A DNA stretch of 64,000 bases, taken from JALORV01 sp963702595. GTDB lineage: Bacteria; Pseudomonadota; Gammaproteobacteria; Burkholderiales; Burkholderiaceae_F. Shown piece by piece: positions 27,456 through 36,918 of the stretch. The stretch spans positions 186,001-250,000 of the forward strand of contig CAVPDC010000013.1 in assembly GCA_963702595.1 (NCBI GenBank), in the 5' to 3' direction. A program made the position numbers and the translations under genes. The notes under the pieces were generated by a model that did no database searches, had not been told where the DNA came from, and was given only the letters and a program-made list of their open reading frames with translations. How positions within the stretch are numbered: position 1 is the first letter of the stretch; every line of letters begins with the position of its first letter.

Positions 27456-28322
27456 CTAAAATGTGTCTGGAGTGTCCGCGGAACGGCGGCGCGAGTCGGC
27501 CGCGGCCTGGAACAGACGTTCGAGCGCTGCGCCATCCGCGTTATCAATGGCGTCCTGCAGCCGTTCAAGACTCTCTCGGTAGGTGTTCAGCTCGCCCGCC
27601 AGCGCAACACGATTGGCCAGGCACACGTCGCGCCACATCTGCGGACTCGAGGCAGCGATCCGCGTGAAATCGCGGAAGCCGGCACCGGCATGAGCAAACT
27701 TCGCATCGGCATCGGGTGAGCGCGCAATCATCTCCACCAGCGCGAACGCGAGCACGTGCGGTAGGTGGCTGACGGCCGCAAAGATGCGGTCATGCACGTC
27801 CGGTGCGAGCCGCTCGAGGCGCGCGCCAACACTGCGCCACAGGCGCTCGACTGTGGCCAATGCCCCCGGATCGGTGTCCGTCATCGGAGTGGTGATCGCA
27901 AGACGACTCTGGAACAGGCGCGGGTCGGCATGCTCGACGCCCGGGCGTTCGCTTCCAGCGATCGGATGCGCCGGCACAAAGCGACGGAAAGCGCCGCCCA
28001 GCGTTGCCCGCGCGTCTGCGATCACGCTGACTTTGGTGCTGCCGACGTCAGTGACCAGTGCCCCGGGCGGCAGCTCTTCTGCCATCGCGGCAAGCACCGC
28101 GCGCATCGCGCCCACCGGCACTGCGAGTACAACGAGGTCTGCGGTGGATACGGCCTCGATCAGGCTGGTCGCCGCGCAGTCGAGGATGCCGGCGGCAAGT
28201 CCCTTCTGCATGGCCTCCGGGTCAAGGTCGAAACCGACAACGTGATCGACTTCACCGGACGAGCGCAACGCCGCCGCGAACGAGCCGCCGATCAGGCCGA
28301 CGCCGATCAGCGCGAGCTTCAT
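27456..28322 (-). CDS. tyrA: prephenate dehydrogenase
   Basis: Oxidative decarboxylation of prephenate (or arogenate) to the tyrosine precursor. The 288-residue protein opens with the NAD(P)-binding loop GVGLIGGS (residues 7-14) and an acidic residue at the end of strand 2 (FDLD), which favours NAD. FVPAHPIAGSERPGVEHAD is the conserved catalytic region, including the His of HPIAGSE. It overlaps hisC by four bases (ATGA). A weak hairpin follows at 27434-27448; no strong terminator was seen. Confidence 0.95.
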   Translation of the reverse strand: MKLALIGVGLIGGSFAAALRSSGEVDHVVGFDLDPEAMQKGLAAGILDCAATSLIEAVSTADLVVLAVPVGAMRAVLAAMAEELPPGALVTDVGSTKVSVIADARATLGGAFRRFVPAHPIAGSERPGVEHADPRLFQSRLAITTPMTDTDPGALATVERLWRSVGARLERLAPDVHDRIFAAVSHLPHVLAFALVEMIARSPDADAKFAHAGAGFRDFTRIAASSPQMWRDVCLANRVALAGELNTYRESLERLQDAIDNADGAALERLFQAAADSRRRSADTPDTF

Positions 28323-29449
28323 GCGCCTGCGGCGGCCAGCGCCTCGGGCAGCGCCTTAAGGAAGGTCGCGTTCTCCTCGGGCAGGCCCACCGTGATGCGA
28401 AGCCACTCTGGCAGGCCATAGTTGGCCACCGGGCGCACGATGACACCACGCTTCAGCAATTCCTGATAGACGCGCGCCGCGGGACCGACCTTGACCAGCA
28501 CGAAATTGCCGACACTGGGCACGTACTCGAGTCCCAGCGCGTGGAACGCGCCGGTCAGCTGCTGCATGCCGCGCAGGTTGAGCTCGTAGCTGCGCGCCAG
28601 GAAGTCGTCATCGGCCAGTGCCGCCCGGGCTGCCGCCTGCGCAACGGTATTCACGTTGAATGGCTGGCGCACGCGATTCATCAGATCGGTCAGCTCGCGC
28701 TGCGCGATGCCATAACCGACGCGCAGGCCGGCAAGTCCGAAGGCTTTCGAGAACGTCCGCGAGACGACCACGTTGGGAAAGCGCCTGACCCACGCGGTGC
28801 TGTCAATGCGCAAGTCGGGCGGAAGGTACTCGTTGTAGGCCTCGTCTAGCACGACGACGACACACGTCGGCACGCGCGCGAGGAACGCATCGATCAGCTC
28901 GGCCGCCAGGTAGGTGCCAGTCGGATTGTTGGGGTTGGCGACATATATAAGCGCCGTTTCAGCATTGATCGAGGCCAGCATCGCGTCGAGGTCGTGCCCG
29001 AGGTTTCTTGCGGGTACGACAATCGCGCGCGCCCCCCGCGCCTGAGTCGCCAGCGCGTAGACGGCGAACGAGTGCTGCGCGTAAACACAGCTGCGACCCG
29101 GGGCCAGCGTCGCGGCGGCCGCGAGTTCGAGGATGTCGTTGCTGCCGTTGCCGAGCGTGATCCAGTCCATCGGCACGCCATAGCGCGCCGCGAGCGCGGC
29201 CTTCAACTCGAACCCGTTGGCGTCCGGATAGCGGCCCAGGTCCTCGATGGCGGCCGCGATCGCCCTCTTGGCCGAATCCGGCACGCCCAGCGGGTTCTCG
29301 TTCGACGCGAGCTTGACGATGCGGGCCGGGTCGAGCCCGTGCTCGCGCGCGAGTTCCTCGATCGGCTTGCCGGCCTGATACGGCGCGATCGCACGGACAT
29401 GTTCGAGCGTGCCGAGCGCCGGCGCGGTTTCATTCGGCACTGCAGCCAT
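28319..29449 (-). CDS. hisC: histidinol-phosphate aminotransferase
   Basis: PLP aminotransferase of histidine synthesis, 376 residues. The Schiff-base lysine is Lys235 in RTFSKAFGLAGLRVGY; the ASNENPLG start loop (48-55), NPNNPTG (172-178) and DEAY (202-205) motifs of class I/II aminotransferases are all present. Lying between pheA and tyrA, it is the HisC2 type and may also transaminate aromatic keto acids in phenylalanine and tyrosine synthesis; that second role is inferred from context. Confidence 0.95.
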   Translation of the reverse strand: MAAVPNETAPALGTLEHVRAIAPYQAGKPIEELAREHGLDPARIVKLASNENPLGVPDSAKRAIAAAIEDLGRYPDANGFELKAALAARYGVPMDWITLGNGSNDILELAAAATLAPGRSCVYAQHSFAVYALATQARGARAIVVPARNLGHDLDAMLASINAETALIYVANPNNPTGTYLAAELIDAFLARVPTCVVVVLDEAYNEYLPPDLRIDSTAWVRRFPNVVVSRTFSKAFGLAGLRVGYGIAQRELTDLMNRVRQPFNVNTVAQAAARAALADDDFLARSYELNLRGMQQLTGAFHALGLEYVPSVGNFVLVKVGPAARVYQELLKRGVIVRPVANYGLPEWLRITVGLPEENATFLKALPEALAAAGA

Positions 29450-29464
29450 CGCCGCTCCTTTCCG

Positions 29465-30556
29465 TCAACGCTCGGCCGGGTAGGAGCCGAGGCATTTGTA
29501 GAACGCACACGCCTGCTGCAATTCCGTCAGCGCGGTCTCGACCTTCGGGTCGGCCAGATGACCTTCGACGTCGACGTAGAAGTAGTACTCCCACGTTCCG
29601 ACACGCGCCGGGCGCGACTCGAAACGCGTCATCGACACGCCGTGCCTGGCCAGCGGCTCGAGCATGTGGAACACCGCGCCGGCCTTGTTCGGTACCGACA
29701 GGATCAGCGAAGTCTTGTCGCGCCCGGGCGGCGCCGACGGCTGCGTTGCCTGCTGCCCGAGCACCGCGAAGCGCGTCCGGTTGTTGGGATCGTCCTGGAT
29801 GTGCGTGGCCACGGCGACGAGCTGATACCGCTCTGCCGCACGTTCTCCGGCGATCGCGGCCACAGAAGGATCTTCGCCGGCCATCCGCGCACCCTCGGCG
29901 TTGCTGGCCACGGCACGGCGCTCTATCGCCGGATAATGCTGCGCCAGCCAGCCGGCACACTGCGCCAGTGCCTGCGAATGGGCGCAGATGCACTGCACGC
30001 CCTCCATCGAACCGCTGCGCGTCAGAAGGTTGTGATTGACCGCGAGCGACAACTCCGCCAGCAGCTTCAGCGGTGTGGCGAGCAGCAGGTCGAGCGTGCG
30101 GCTGACCGCACCCTCGGACGAGTTCTCCAGCGGCACGATGCCCGCATCGGCGCTGCCCGCTTCTGTCGCGCGAAACACCTCGTCGAGCGTGGCGCACGGC
30201 AGGCCCGTGACGCTGGTGCCGAACTGGCGATGCATCGCCGTCTCGGAAAACGTGCCCGCGGGGCCAAGAAAGGCCACCGTCAGCGGCCGCTCGAGCGCAC
30301 GGCAGGCCGACATGATCTCGCGGAACACATTGGCCAGCGCCGCCGCGGCCAGCGGCCCGCCGGATGCAGCGGCGACCTTGCGCACGACCTCGGCTTCACG
30401 TTCGGTTCGCAGCACCGGCGCATCGACTTCACCCTTGAGCCGGCCGACCTCACTCGCCAGCCGCGCACGCTCGTTCAGCAAATCGACCAGCTGCGCATCG
30501 ACGCGATCGATCGCATCGCGCAGCGGTTGCAGGCGCCGGTCGATCGGCTCAGCCAT
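29465..30556 (-). CDS. pheA: bifunctional chorismate mutase / prephenate dehydratase
   Basis: P-protein of phenylalanine synthesis, 363 residues. Domains in order: AroQ chorismate mutase (about 1-88, IDRVDAQLVDLLNERARLASEVGRLK), prephenate dehydratase (about 93-272, FLGPAGTFSETA and NRTRFAVLG, the catalytic TRF motif), and a regulatory ACT domain (about 280-358) with the phenylalanine-binding ESRP motif. Feedback inhibition by phenylalanine is therefore expected. It starts inside the last eight bases of serC, so translation is coupled. Confidence 0.97.
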   Translation of the reverse strand: MAEPIDRRLQPLRDAIDRVDAQLVDLLNERARLASEVGRLKGEVDAPVLRTEREAEVVRKVAAASGGPLAAAALANVFREIMSACRALERPLTVAFLGPAGTFSETAMHRQFGTSVTGLPCATLDEVFRATEAGSADAGIVPLENSSEGAVSRTLDLLLATPLKLLAELSLAVNHNLLTRSGSMEGVQCICAHSQALAQCAGWLAQHYPAIERRAVASNAEGARMAGEDPSVAAIAGERAAERYQLVAVATHIQDDPNNRTRFAVLGQQATQPSAPPGRDKTSLILSVPNKAGAVFHMLEPLARHGVSMTRFESRPARVGTWEYYFYVDVEGHLADPKVETALTELQQACAFYKCLGSYPAER

Positions 30557-31649
30557 GACGCTGCTCGAAGTCCCGCATGAAGTCCACCAGCGCCTGCACC
30601 CCAGCGAGCGGCATCGCGTTGTAGATCGACGCGCGCATGCCGCCGACCAGCCGATGGCCCTTCAGCGCCACCAGGCCCCGTTCGGCCGCTTCTGAGAGGA
30701 ACACCTTGTCGAGACGATCATCAGCGAGCGAGAACGGTACGTTCATGCGCGAGCGGTCGCGTGGCTCAACGCGGTTGGAATAGAAGTCCGATGCGTCGAT
30801 CGCGGCGTACAGCAGACGCGCCTTTTCGATATTGCGCTGCTCGATTGCAGGCACTCCACCTTGTTCGCGCAGCCATTTCAGTACCAGGTTGGCGATGTAG
30901 ATTGAATATGTCGGCGGAGTGTTGTAGCTGGAGTGGCTGTCAGCGTGCGTCTTGTAGTCGAGCATCGTCGGCCAGCGCGGCGAGCAGTGCCCGACCAGGT
31001 CTTCCCGCACGACGACCACGGTCAGCCCGGCAGGTCCGAAATTCTTCTGCGCGCCGGAGTAGATCAGACCGAACCGTGACACATCGATCGGACGCGACAG
31101 GAAGTGCGACGACATGTCAGCCACCAGCGGCACGGCCCCGGTGTCAGGCACATAGGAAAACTCGAGGCCGTTGATCGTCTCGTTCGAGCAGTAATGCACA
31201 TAGGCCGCGGCGGCGTCGAGCTTCAGCTCGGCCTGCTGCGGCAGGCTGGGGCGTTGCGCATGGGAATTGTCGGCGACGACGTTCACCTTGCAGAAGCGGC
31301 GCGCTTCCTCGGCCGCCGTCTCGGACCAGACTCCGCTCAGAATGTAGTCGGCGTGGAACTTCGCTCCCAGAAGGTTGAGCGGCACCATGGAGAACTGCAG
31401 GTGCGCACCACCCTGGAGGAAAAGCACCTTGTAGCTCGACGGCACCCCGAGCAGGCTGCGCAGCAGATCTTCCGTCTCGGCCAGGATCGCGACGAACTCT
31501 TCGCTGCGGTGGCTGGTCTCCATGATGGAGTAGCCACGCCCGTGCCAGTCGAGAAACTCCTGCTGGGCTGTCTGCAGCACGGGCTCCGGCAGTACCGCCG
31601 GCCCGGACGAGAAATTGTAGACGCGGGACAAGGTGCGGCTTTCGCTCAA
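30549..31649 (-). CDS. serC: phosphoserine aminotransferase
   Basis: PLP enzyme of serine and pyridoxal-phosphate synthesis, 366 residues. The start YNFSSGPAVLPEPVL and the PLP lysine in SGAQKNFGPAGL (Lys202) are diagnostic, as are GGAHLQFSMVP and VADMSSHFLSRP. Its ATG overlaps the gyrA stop as ATGA. The gyrA-serC-pheA block is a known betaproteobacterial arrangement. Confidence 0.97.
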   Translation of the reverse strand: MSESRTLSRVYNFSSGPAVLPEPVLQTAQQEFLDWHGRGYSIMETSHRSEEFVAILAETEDLLRSLLGVPSSYKVLFLQGGAHLQFSMVPLNLLGAKFHADYILSGVWSETAAEEARRFCKVNVVADNSHAQRPSLPQQAELKLDAAAAYVHYCSNETINGLEFSYVPDTGAVPLVADMSSHFLSRPIDVSRFGLIYSGAQKNFGPAGLTVVVVREDLVGHCSPRWPTMLDYKTHADSHSSYNTPPTYSIYIANLVLKWLREQGGVPAIEQRNIEKARLLYAAIDASDFYSNRVEPRDRSRMNVPFSLADDRLDKVFLSEAAERGLVALKGHRLVGGMRASIYNAMPLAGVQALVDFMRDFEQRHG

Positions 31650-34270
31650 CCCTCGGCGGTAGGCGCGTCAGGTGACTCGATTTCCGGCGCGGATTCGGCG
31701 CCGGCGTCGTGCCCGTTGCCGGCCTCGCTGTCGCGCTCGACCACGCGCTGCAATCCCGAAAGCGTCGTGCCGTCGTCGAGTGCGATCAGCGTGACGCCCT
31801 GCGTGGCGCGCCCCATCTCGCGGATCTCGGCGACGCGGGTGCGGATCAGCACGCCGCCGGTGGTGATCAGCATGACCTCGTCATCGCCACGCACCAGTGT
31901 GGCCGCGACGACCTTGCCGTTGCGCTCGCTGGTCGCGATGGCGATCATGCCCTTGGTTCCGCGCCCGTGCCGCGTGTATTCGACGATCGACGTGCGCTTG
32001 CCAAAGCCGTTCTCGGTCGCGGTCAGCACGCTCTGCTCTTCGTCCTCGGCCACCAGCATGGCGATGACCTGCTGGCCGTCATCGAGCTGCATGCCGCGCA
32101 CGCCTCGCGCGGTACGTCCCATGGGTCGCACGTCGTTCTCGTCGAATCGGACGGCCTTGCCGGCGTCGGAAAAGAGCATGACATCGTGCTGTCCGTCCGT
32201 GATCGCGGCACCGATCAGGTAGTCGCCCGGATCAAGATCGACGGCGATGATGCCGGCCTTGCGCGGATTGCTGAACTCAGTGAGCGCCGTCTTCTTGACC
32301 GTACCCATCGCGGTGGCCATGAACACGTAATGGTGCGCGTCGTACTCCGAGATCGGCAGGACCACGGTGATCTTCTCGTCCTCGGCCAGCGGGAACATGT
32401 TGACGATCGGCTTGCCACGGGCCGTGCGGGCGCCTTGCGGGACTTCCCAGACCTTCAGCCAGTAGAGCCGCCCGCGGTTGGAAAAGCACAGGATCGTGTC
32501 GTGCGTGTTGGCAATGAAGAGCTGGTCGATCCAGTCGTCCTCGCGCATGGCCGCCGCCTGCTTGCCGCGTCCACCGCGCTTCTGTGCGCGATAGTCCGTC
32601 AGCGGCTGGCTCTTGATGTAACCCGTGTGCGACAGCGTGACCACCATGTCCTCGCGCGCGATCAGGTCCTCGGTCATCAGGTCCTGCGCGCTGCGCACGA
32701 TCTCCGAGCGGCGCGCGTCGCCGAACTCGCTCTTCAGTGCCAGCAGCTCGTCGGCAATGATGTCGGTGATGCGCGAAGGCTTGGCCAGGATGTCGAGCAG
32801 GTCGGAGATGGTTTCCATCACGTCGCGGTACTCGTTGACGATCTTGTCCTGCTCCAGCCCCGTCAGCCGCTGCAGGCGCATCTGCAGGATCTGCTCGGCC
32901 TGCTCTTCGGAGAGGCGGTACAACCCATCTTCCTGCAGTCCGAAGCGGGCCTCGAGCCCGTCCGGGCGATAGGCGGCCATGTCGGCACCGGAGCGCGTCA
33001 GCATCTCGCGCACCAGCGACGAGTCCCAGGCACGCGCCATCAGCGCGGCCTTCGCCACCGGCGGCGTCGGCGCCGCCTTGATGATGGCAATGAACTCGTC
33101 GATGTTCGCGAGCGCTACCGCGAGGCCTTCAAGCACATGGCCGCGCTTGCGCGCCTCCTTGAGCTCGTACACGGTGCGCCGCGTGACGACCTCGCGCCGA
33201 TGCAACAGGAACGCATCCAGCATCTGCTTCAGGTTCAGCAGCCGCGGCTGGCCGTCAACCAGCGCGACCATGTTGATGCCGAACGTATCCTGCAGCTGCG
33301 TCTGCTTGTAGAGGTTGTTGAGCACGACCTCCGGTACTTCGTTGCGCTTGAGCTCGAACACCACGCGCATGCCCGACTTGTCGGACTCGTCACGGATGTC
33401 CGAGATGCCTTCAAGGCGCTTCTCGTTGACCATCTCCGCGATACGCTCAAGCAGCACGCGCTTGTTCACCTGATAGGGAAGTTCATCGACGATGATCGCG
33501 CTGCGCGCACCCTTGTCGATCTCCTCGAAGTGCGTCTTCGCGCGCATGACGACGCGCCCGCGGCCGGTTCGGTAGCCCTCGCGCACACCCTCGAGGCCAT
33601 AGATGATCCCGGCCGTCGGAAAGTCGGGCGCGGGAATCAGTTCGATCAGCTCGTCCACCGTGGTCTCGGGCCGGCGCAGCAGCGCAAGACAGCCGTCGAT
33701 GACCTCCGAGAGATTGTGCGGCGGTACGTTGGTCGCCATGCCGACCGCGATCCCGGCCGAGCCGTTGATCAGCAGGTTCGGAATCTTCGACGGCAGAACC
33801 GACGGCTCGCGTTCCTTGCCGTCGTAATTCGGGACGAAGTTGACTGTCTCCTTGTCAATGTCGGCGAGGAGCTCGGCTGCGATCTTGTCGAGCCGGCACT
33901 CGGTGTAGCGCATCGCTGCTGCGCTGTCGCCGTCGATAGACCCGAAGTTGCCCTGGCCGTCGATCAGCATGTAGCGCAGCGAGAAGTCCTGCGCCATGCG
34001 CACCAGCGTGTCGTAAATGGCAGTGTCACCGTGCGGGTGGTACTTGCCCATCACCTCGCCGACGACGCGCGCGCACTTCACATAGGAGCGGTTCCAGTGA
34101 TTGTTCGCCTCGTGCATCGCAAAGAGCACGCGACGATGCACCGGCTTCAGGCCGTCGCGCACGTCGGGCAGCGCGCGCCCGACGATCACGCTCATCGCGT
34201 AGTCCAGATACGAACGCCGCATCTCCTCTTCAAGCGAGACCGGCAGGGTTTCCTTCGCGAATTGATCCAT
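31646..34270 (-). CDS. gyrA: DNA gyrase subunit A
   Basis: Type II topoisomerase subunit that cuts and rejoins DNA during negative supercoiling, 874 residues. The catalytic tyrosine is Tyr122 in AAMRYTECRL. The quinolone region reads HPHGDTAIYDT with Thr83 and Asp87 (E. coli numbering coincides); Thr83 is a natural variant in some species. The gyrase-specific box QKRGGRGK is present, separating it from ParC. Six-bladed C-terminal repeats follow, and the tail is acidic (ESPDAPTAEG). First gene of the serC-pheA-hisC-tyrA block. Confidence 0.98.
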   Translation of the reverse strand: MDQFAKETLPVSLEEEMRRSYLDYAMSVIVGRALPDVRDGLKPVHRRVLFAMHEANNHWNRSYVKCARVVGEVMGKYHPHGDTAIYDTLVRMAQDFSLRYMLIDGQGNFGSIDGDSAAAMRYTECRLDKIAAELLADIDKETVNFVPNYDGKEREPSVLPSKIPNLLINGSAGIAVGMATNVPPHNLSEVIDGCLALLRRPETTVDELIELIPAPDFPTAGIIYGLEGVREGYRTGRGRVVMRAKTHFEEIDKGARSAIIVDELPYQVNKRVLLERIAEMVNEKRLEGISDIRDESDKSGMRVVFELKRNEVPEVVLNNLYKQTQLQDTFGINMVALVDGQPRLLNLKQMLDAFLLHRREVVTRRTVYELKEARKRGHVLEGLAVALANIDEFIAIIKAAPTPPVAKAALMARAWDSSLVREMLTRSGADMAAYRPDGLEARFGLQEDGLYRLSEEQAEQILQMRLQRLTGLEQDKIVNEYRDVMETISDLLDILAKPSRITDIIADELLALKSEFGDARRSEIVRSAQDLMTEDLIAREDMVVTLSHTGYIKSQPLTDYRAQKRGGRGKQAAAMREDDWIDQLFIANTHDTILCFSNRGRLYWLKVWEVPQGARTARGKPIVNMFPLAEDEKITVVLPISEYDAHHYVFMATAMGTVKKTALTEFSNPRKAGIIAVDLDPGDYLIGAAITDGQHDVMLFSDAGKAVRFDENDVRPMGRTARGVRGMQLDDGQQVIAMLVAEDEEQSVLTATENGFGKRTSIVEYTRHGRGTKGMIAIATSERNGKVVAATLVRGDDEVMLITTGGVLIRTRVAEIREMGRATQGVTLIALDDGTTLSGLQRVVERDSEAGNGHDAGAESAPEIESPDAPTAEG

Positions 34271-34343
34271 CGAGGCGGGCGGGTCGAGTCGGCCGGGGAC
34301 TTCCGTTCCCTGACTACTCAGTCACTCTGAAAAGCAATCGAAA

Positions 34344-34352
34344 ATTCTACCA
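34344..34352 (-). promoter_or_regulatory. possible extended -10 element for gyrA
   Basis: On the minus strand TGG-TAGAAT forms an extended -10 about 75 bases before the gyrA ATG. No good -35 is present at the right spacing, so this is a weak prediction. It sits in the 235-base divergent gap between gyrA and mtaD, which must contain both promoters. Confidence 0.35.
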
Positions 34353-34505
34353 GCCCGAGCGCGCTCGCCCGGGCATTGATCCATCTGCCGTGCTGTCCGT
34401 GCAAGTGGTCGGCCAGACCGCCGGACGGACCACTCGCCAACCCCCGCGCGTTGTGCTCTGATGCGCCGCCCGCTTTCAAACCAACCACGTGACCCATCCA
34501 ACGAC

Positions 34506-35855
34506 ATGAACCCCGTCGATCTGGTGATCGAGGCGCGATGGGTCGTTCCGATCGTGCCGCGCGCCGTCGTGCTGGAGGACCATGCGGTCGTCGTCGCCGA
34601 CGGCCGCATCGTGGATCTGCTGCCCACGTCGGACGCACGCGCGGGCTATGCGCCTGCGGAACGGGTCGCGTTGCCGACCCATGCGCTGATCCCCGGACTG
34701 GTGAACCTGCACACCCATGCGGCGATGGCGCTCTTCCGTGGCATCGGTGACGATCTGCCTCTGATGCAATGGCTGGAGCAACGCATCTGGCCGCTGGAGA
34801 AAGCACTCGTGTCGCCGGAGTTCGTGCACGATGGCACCCGGCTCGCCGCCCTGGAAATGGTGCGCGCAGGAACCACCTGCTGCTCGGACATGTACTTCTA
34901 TCCGGAGTCTGCCGTGCGCGGACTGCGTGAAATCGGCATGCGGGCGGTCGTCGGCATCATCGCGATCGAGTTTCCGACGGCGTATGCGGTGGACGCCGAG
35001 GACTACCTGCGCAAGGGTCTCGCGACGCGCGACCTGTTCCGCGACGACGCCTTGGTGGCATTCACCCTGGCGCCTCATGCGCCTTACACCGTGGGCGACG
35101 ACACCTTGCGGCGCATCGCCGTACTCGCCGAAGAACTCGACCTGCCGGTGCACATTCACCTGCATGAGACCGCACACGAAGTCGAGGAGTCGCTGCGGCT
35201 CCATGGCGAGCGGCCCCTCGCGCGACTGGAGCGCCTGCGCCTGGTCACGGAACGCCTGATCGCAGTGCATGCCGTTCACCTCGCGCCGGACGAGATCTCC
35301 TTGCTGGCCCAGCGAGGCGCGTCGGTTGCGCACTGCCCGGCGTCCAACCTGAAGCTCGGCAGTGGCATCGCGCCGGTCGCGGAACTACTCGCGGCCGGCG
35401 TGAACGTGGGCATCGGCACCGACGGTGCCGCCAGCAACGACCGCATCGACATGGTCTCGGAACTCAGGCTCGCCGCCCTCCTCGCGAAAGGCGTCCGTCG
35501 CGACCCGAGCGCCTTGCCGGCGCCAGCAGTGCTCGAGGCCGCCACCCTCGGGGGAGCCCGCGCGCTCGGGCTGGAGCGGCGCATTGGCTCGATCGAGACA
35601 GGAAAAGAGGCCGACCTGGCCGCATTCGACCTCTCAAGTCTCGAAACCCAGCCCGTTTTTGATCCCGTGACGCAACTTGTGTACGCGGCAGGTCGAGAGC
35701 ATGCGACCGATGTCTGGGTGGCAGGCCGATCTGTGGTCAGAATGAGACAGGTGCTTGCGGAAGCTCAAGCCAGGGAACCGGGCCAGACCGCGGCCCTGGT
35801 GCATGCGTGGCAGAATCGCTGTCGGCAAGCGCTTCAGACGGCGGGGTTGGCCTGA
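34506..35855 (+). CDS. mtaD: TRZ/ATZ-family amidohydrolase, probable MTA/SAH deaminase
   Basis: Metal-dependent deaminase of the amidohydrolase superfamily, 449 residues. The N-terminal metal pair is His69 and His71 in LVNLHTHAAMAL; further metal and catalytic residues lie in HIHLHETAHEVEES, AVHAVHL and GTDGAASND. The overall pattern matches 5-methylthioadenosine/S-adenosylhomocysteine deaminases, which feed adenine-nucleoside salvage; a different purine-like substrate cannot be excluded. The ATG at 34506 is used because the family starts there (MNPVDLVIEARWVVP). Divergent from gyrA. Confidence 0.85.
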   Translation: MNPVDLVIEARWVVPIVPRAVVLEDHAVVVADGRIVDLLPTSDARAGYAPAERVALPTHALIPGLVNLHTHAAMALFRGIGDDLPLMQWLEQRIWPLEKALVSPEFVHDGTRLAALEMVRAGTTCCSDMYFYPESAVRGLREIGMRAVVGIIAIEFPTAYAVDAEDYLRKGLATRDLFRDDALVAFTLAPHAPYTVGDDTLRRIAVLAEELDLPVHIHLHETAHEVEESLRLHGERPLARLERLRLVTERLIAVHAVHLAPDEISLLAQRGASVAHCPASNLKLGSGIAPVAELLAAGVNVGIGTDGAASNDRIDMVSELRLAALLAKGVRRDPSALPAPAVLEAATLGGARALGLERRIGSIETGKEADLAAFDLSSLETQPVFDPVTQLVYAAGREHATDVWVAGRSVVRMRQVLAEAQAREPGQTAALVHAWQNRCRQALQTAGLA

Positions 35856-35949
35856 CTTTCGGGTCGCCATCATCGGCCGATGCGGTGCGAGTCATACCCG
35901 GTCGAGTCGGTACCCCGGCCGGTCTTCCTTATCTCGAGTGAGGAGCAAT

Positions 35950-36717
35950 ATGAAGCAATCCATCAAGCTGGGCCTCGTGGCATCGGCACTGATGGCCATC
36001 ACTGGGACGGTTTCCGCCCAGATGAAGGACATCGTCGTCGTCGATACCAAGGACAGCCCGTATGTAATCGATGCGCGGGGCGTCATCGTCCGCGATCCGT
36101 ACGGCCTTTGCTGGCGTACGGGATTTTGGAGCGCGGATCGCGCTGCCAAGACAGTCATAAAGGACGCGAAGTACCCCAACTGGACAGCCATCTGCGAGTG
36201 CGAAGTCGAAGCGCTGTGGAAGACGATGCCGCCGGCTTGCTTGCCGCCGCCGCCGCCGCCCCCACCGCCGCCCCCGCCGCCGCCTCCCCCGCCGCCGCCT
36301 GCACCGGCGCCGACGAGCGAGAAGGTGACGTTCGCGGCTGACGCCCTGTTCGACTTCGACAAGGCGGTACTGCGTCCGGAAGGTAAGGCCAAGCTCGACG
36401 ACCTCGTGTCGAAGATGGCTGGAGTGAGCCTTGAAGTGATCATCGGCGTGGGTTACACCGACCGGATCGGTCCTCTGAAGCACAACATGGACCTGTCCGT
36501 CCGCCGTGCGCAGTCCGTGAAGGACTACCTGGTGAGCAAGGGCATCGAGCCGAACCGTGTCTACACGGAAGGCAAGGGACCCGCGAACCCGGTCAAGCAG
36601 TGCCCGGATCCCTCCGCCAAGGGCGAGATTCGCAACCGCAAGCAGCTGATCGAGTGCCTGCAGCCGAATCGTCGCGTCGAGGTCGAGGTCGTGGGTACTC
36701 GCCCCGTTAAGCGCTAG
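35950..36717 (+). CDS. OmpA-family outer-membrane protein with polyproline linker
   Basis: A 255-residue protein. A signal peptide (1-23, cut after VSA) precedes a short N-terminal region with two Cys (LCWRTGFW, CECE), then 19 consecutive prolines (codons 36244-36300), then an OmpA-C peptidoglycan-binding domain (about 126-250) with FDFDKAVLRPEG and LSVRRAQSVKDYLVSKGIEPNRV. It has no eight-stranded barrel, so it is probably a periplasmic or surface-anchored linker to peptidoglycan. GAGGAG precedes the ATG at 35950 by six bases. Followed by a strong terminator. Confidence 0.9.
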   Translation: MKQSIKLGLVASALMAITGTVSAQMKDIVVVDTKDSPYVIDARGVIVRDPYGLCWRTGFWSADRAAKTVIKDAKYPNWTAICECEVEALWKTMPPACLPPPPPPPPPPPPPPPPPPPAPAPTSEKVTFAADALFDFDKAVLRPEGKAKLDDLVSKMAGVSLEVIIGVGYTDRIGPLKHNMDLSVRRAQSVKDYLVSKGIEPNRVYTEGKGPANPVKQCPDPSAKGEIRNRKQLIECLQPNRRVEVEVVGTRPVKR

Positions 36718-36735
36718 AACCAATATGCGCTGATC

Positions 36736-36764
36736 AAAGCCCCGCTTCGGCGGGGCTTTTTTTT
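36736..36764 (+). terminator. intrinsic terminator of the OmpA-family gene
   Basis: aaagccccgc (36736-36745), TTCG loop, gcggggcttt (36750-36759), then a run of T residues. Strong Rho-independent terminator. Confidence 0.95.
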
Positions 36765-36918
36765 GGTTCTTCGCCGTTCGCCTGCGCTACCACTGCGCGC
36801 TCACATGTGCGCTCGTGGCGCGAAATAAGGGTTTGACGTGCGAGGTGGAGGCGGGCCGGCGCTCGACCGGGGAACATTCGCCGCAAATGCCAACCCGCCA
36901 ACCAGTAACATCGACTTG

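Noticed and set aside
32000..34270. Quinolone-resistance mutation in gyrA at position 83
   Set aside because: Thr83 occurs naturally in several species; Asp87 is wild type, so there is no evidence of an acquired change.
31709..34330. 873-codon open frame opposite gyrA
   Set aside because: Antisense shadow of a certain gene; low complexity, rich in Arg, His and Asp.
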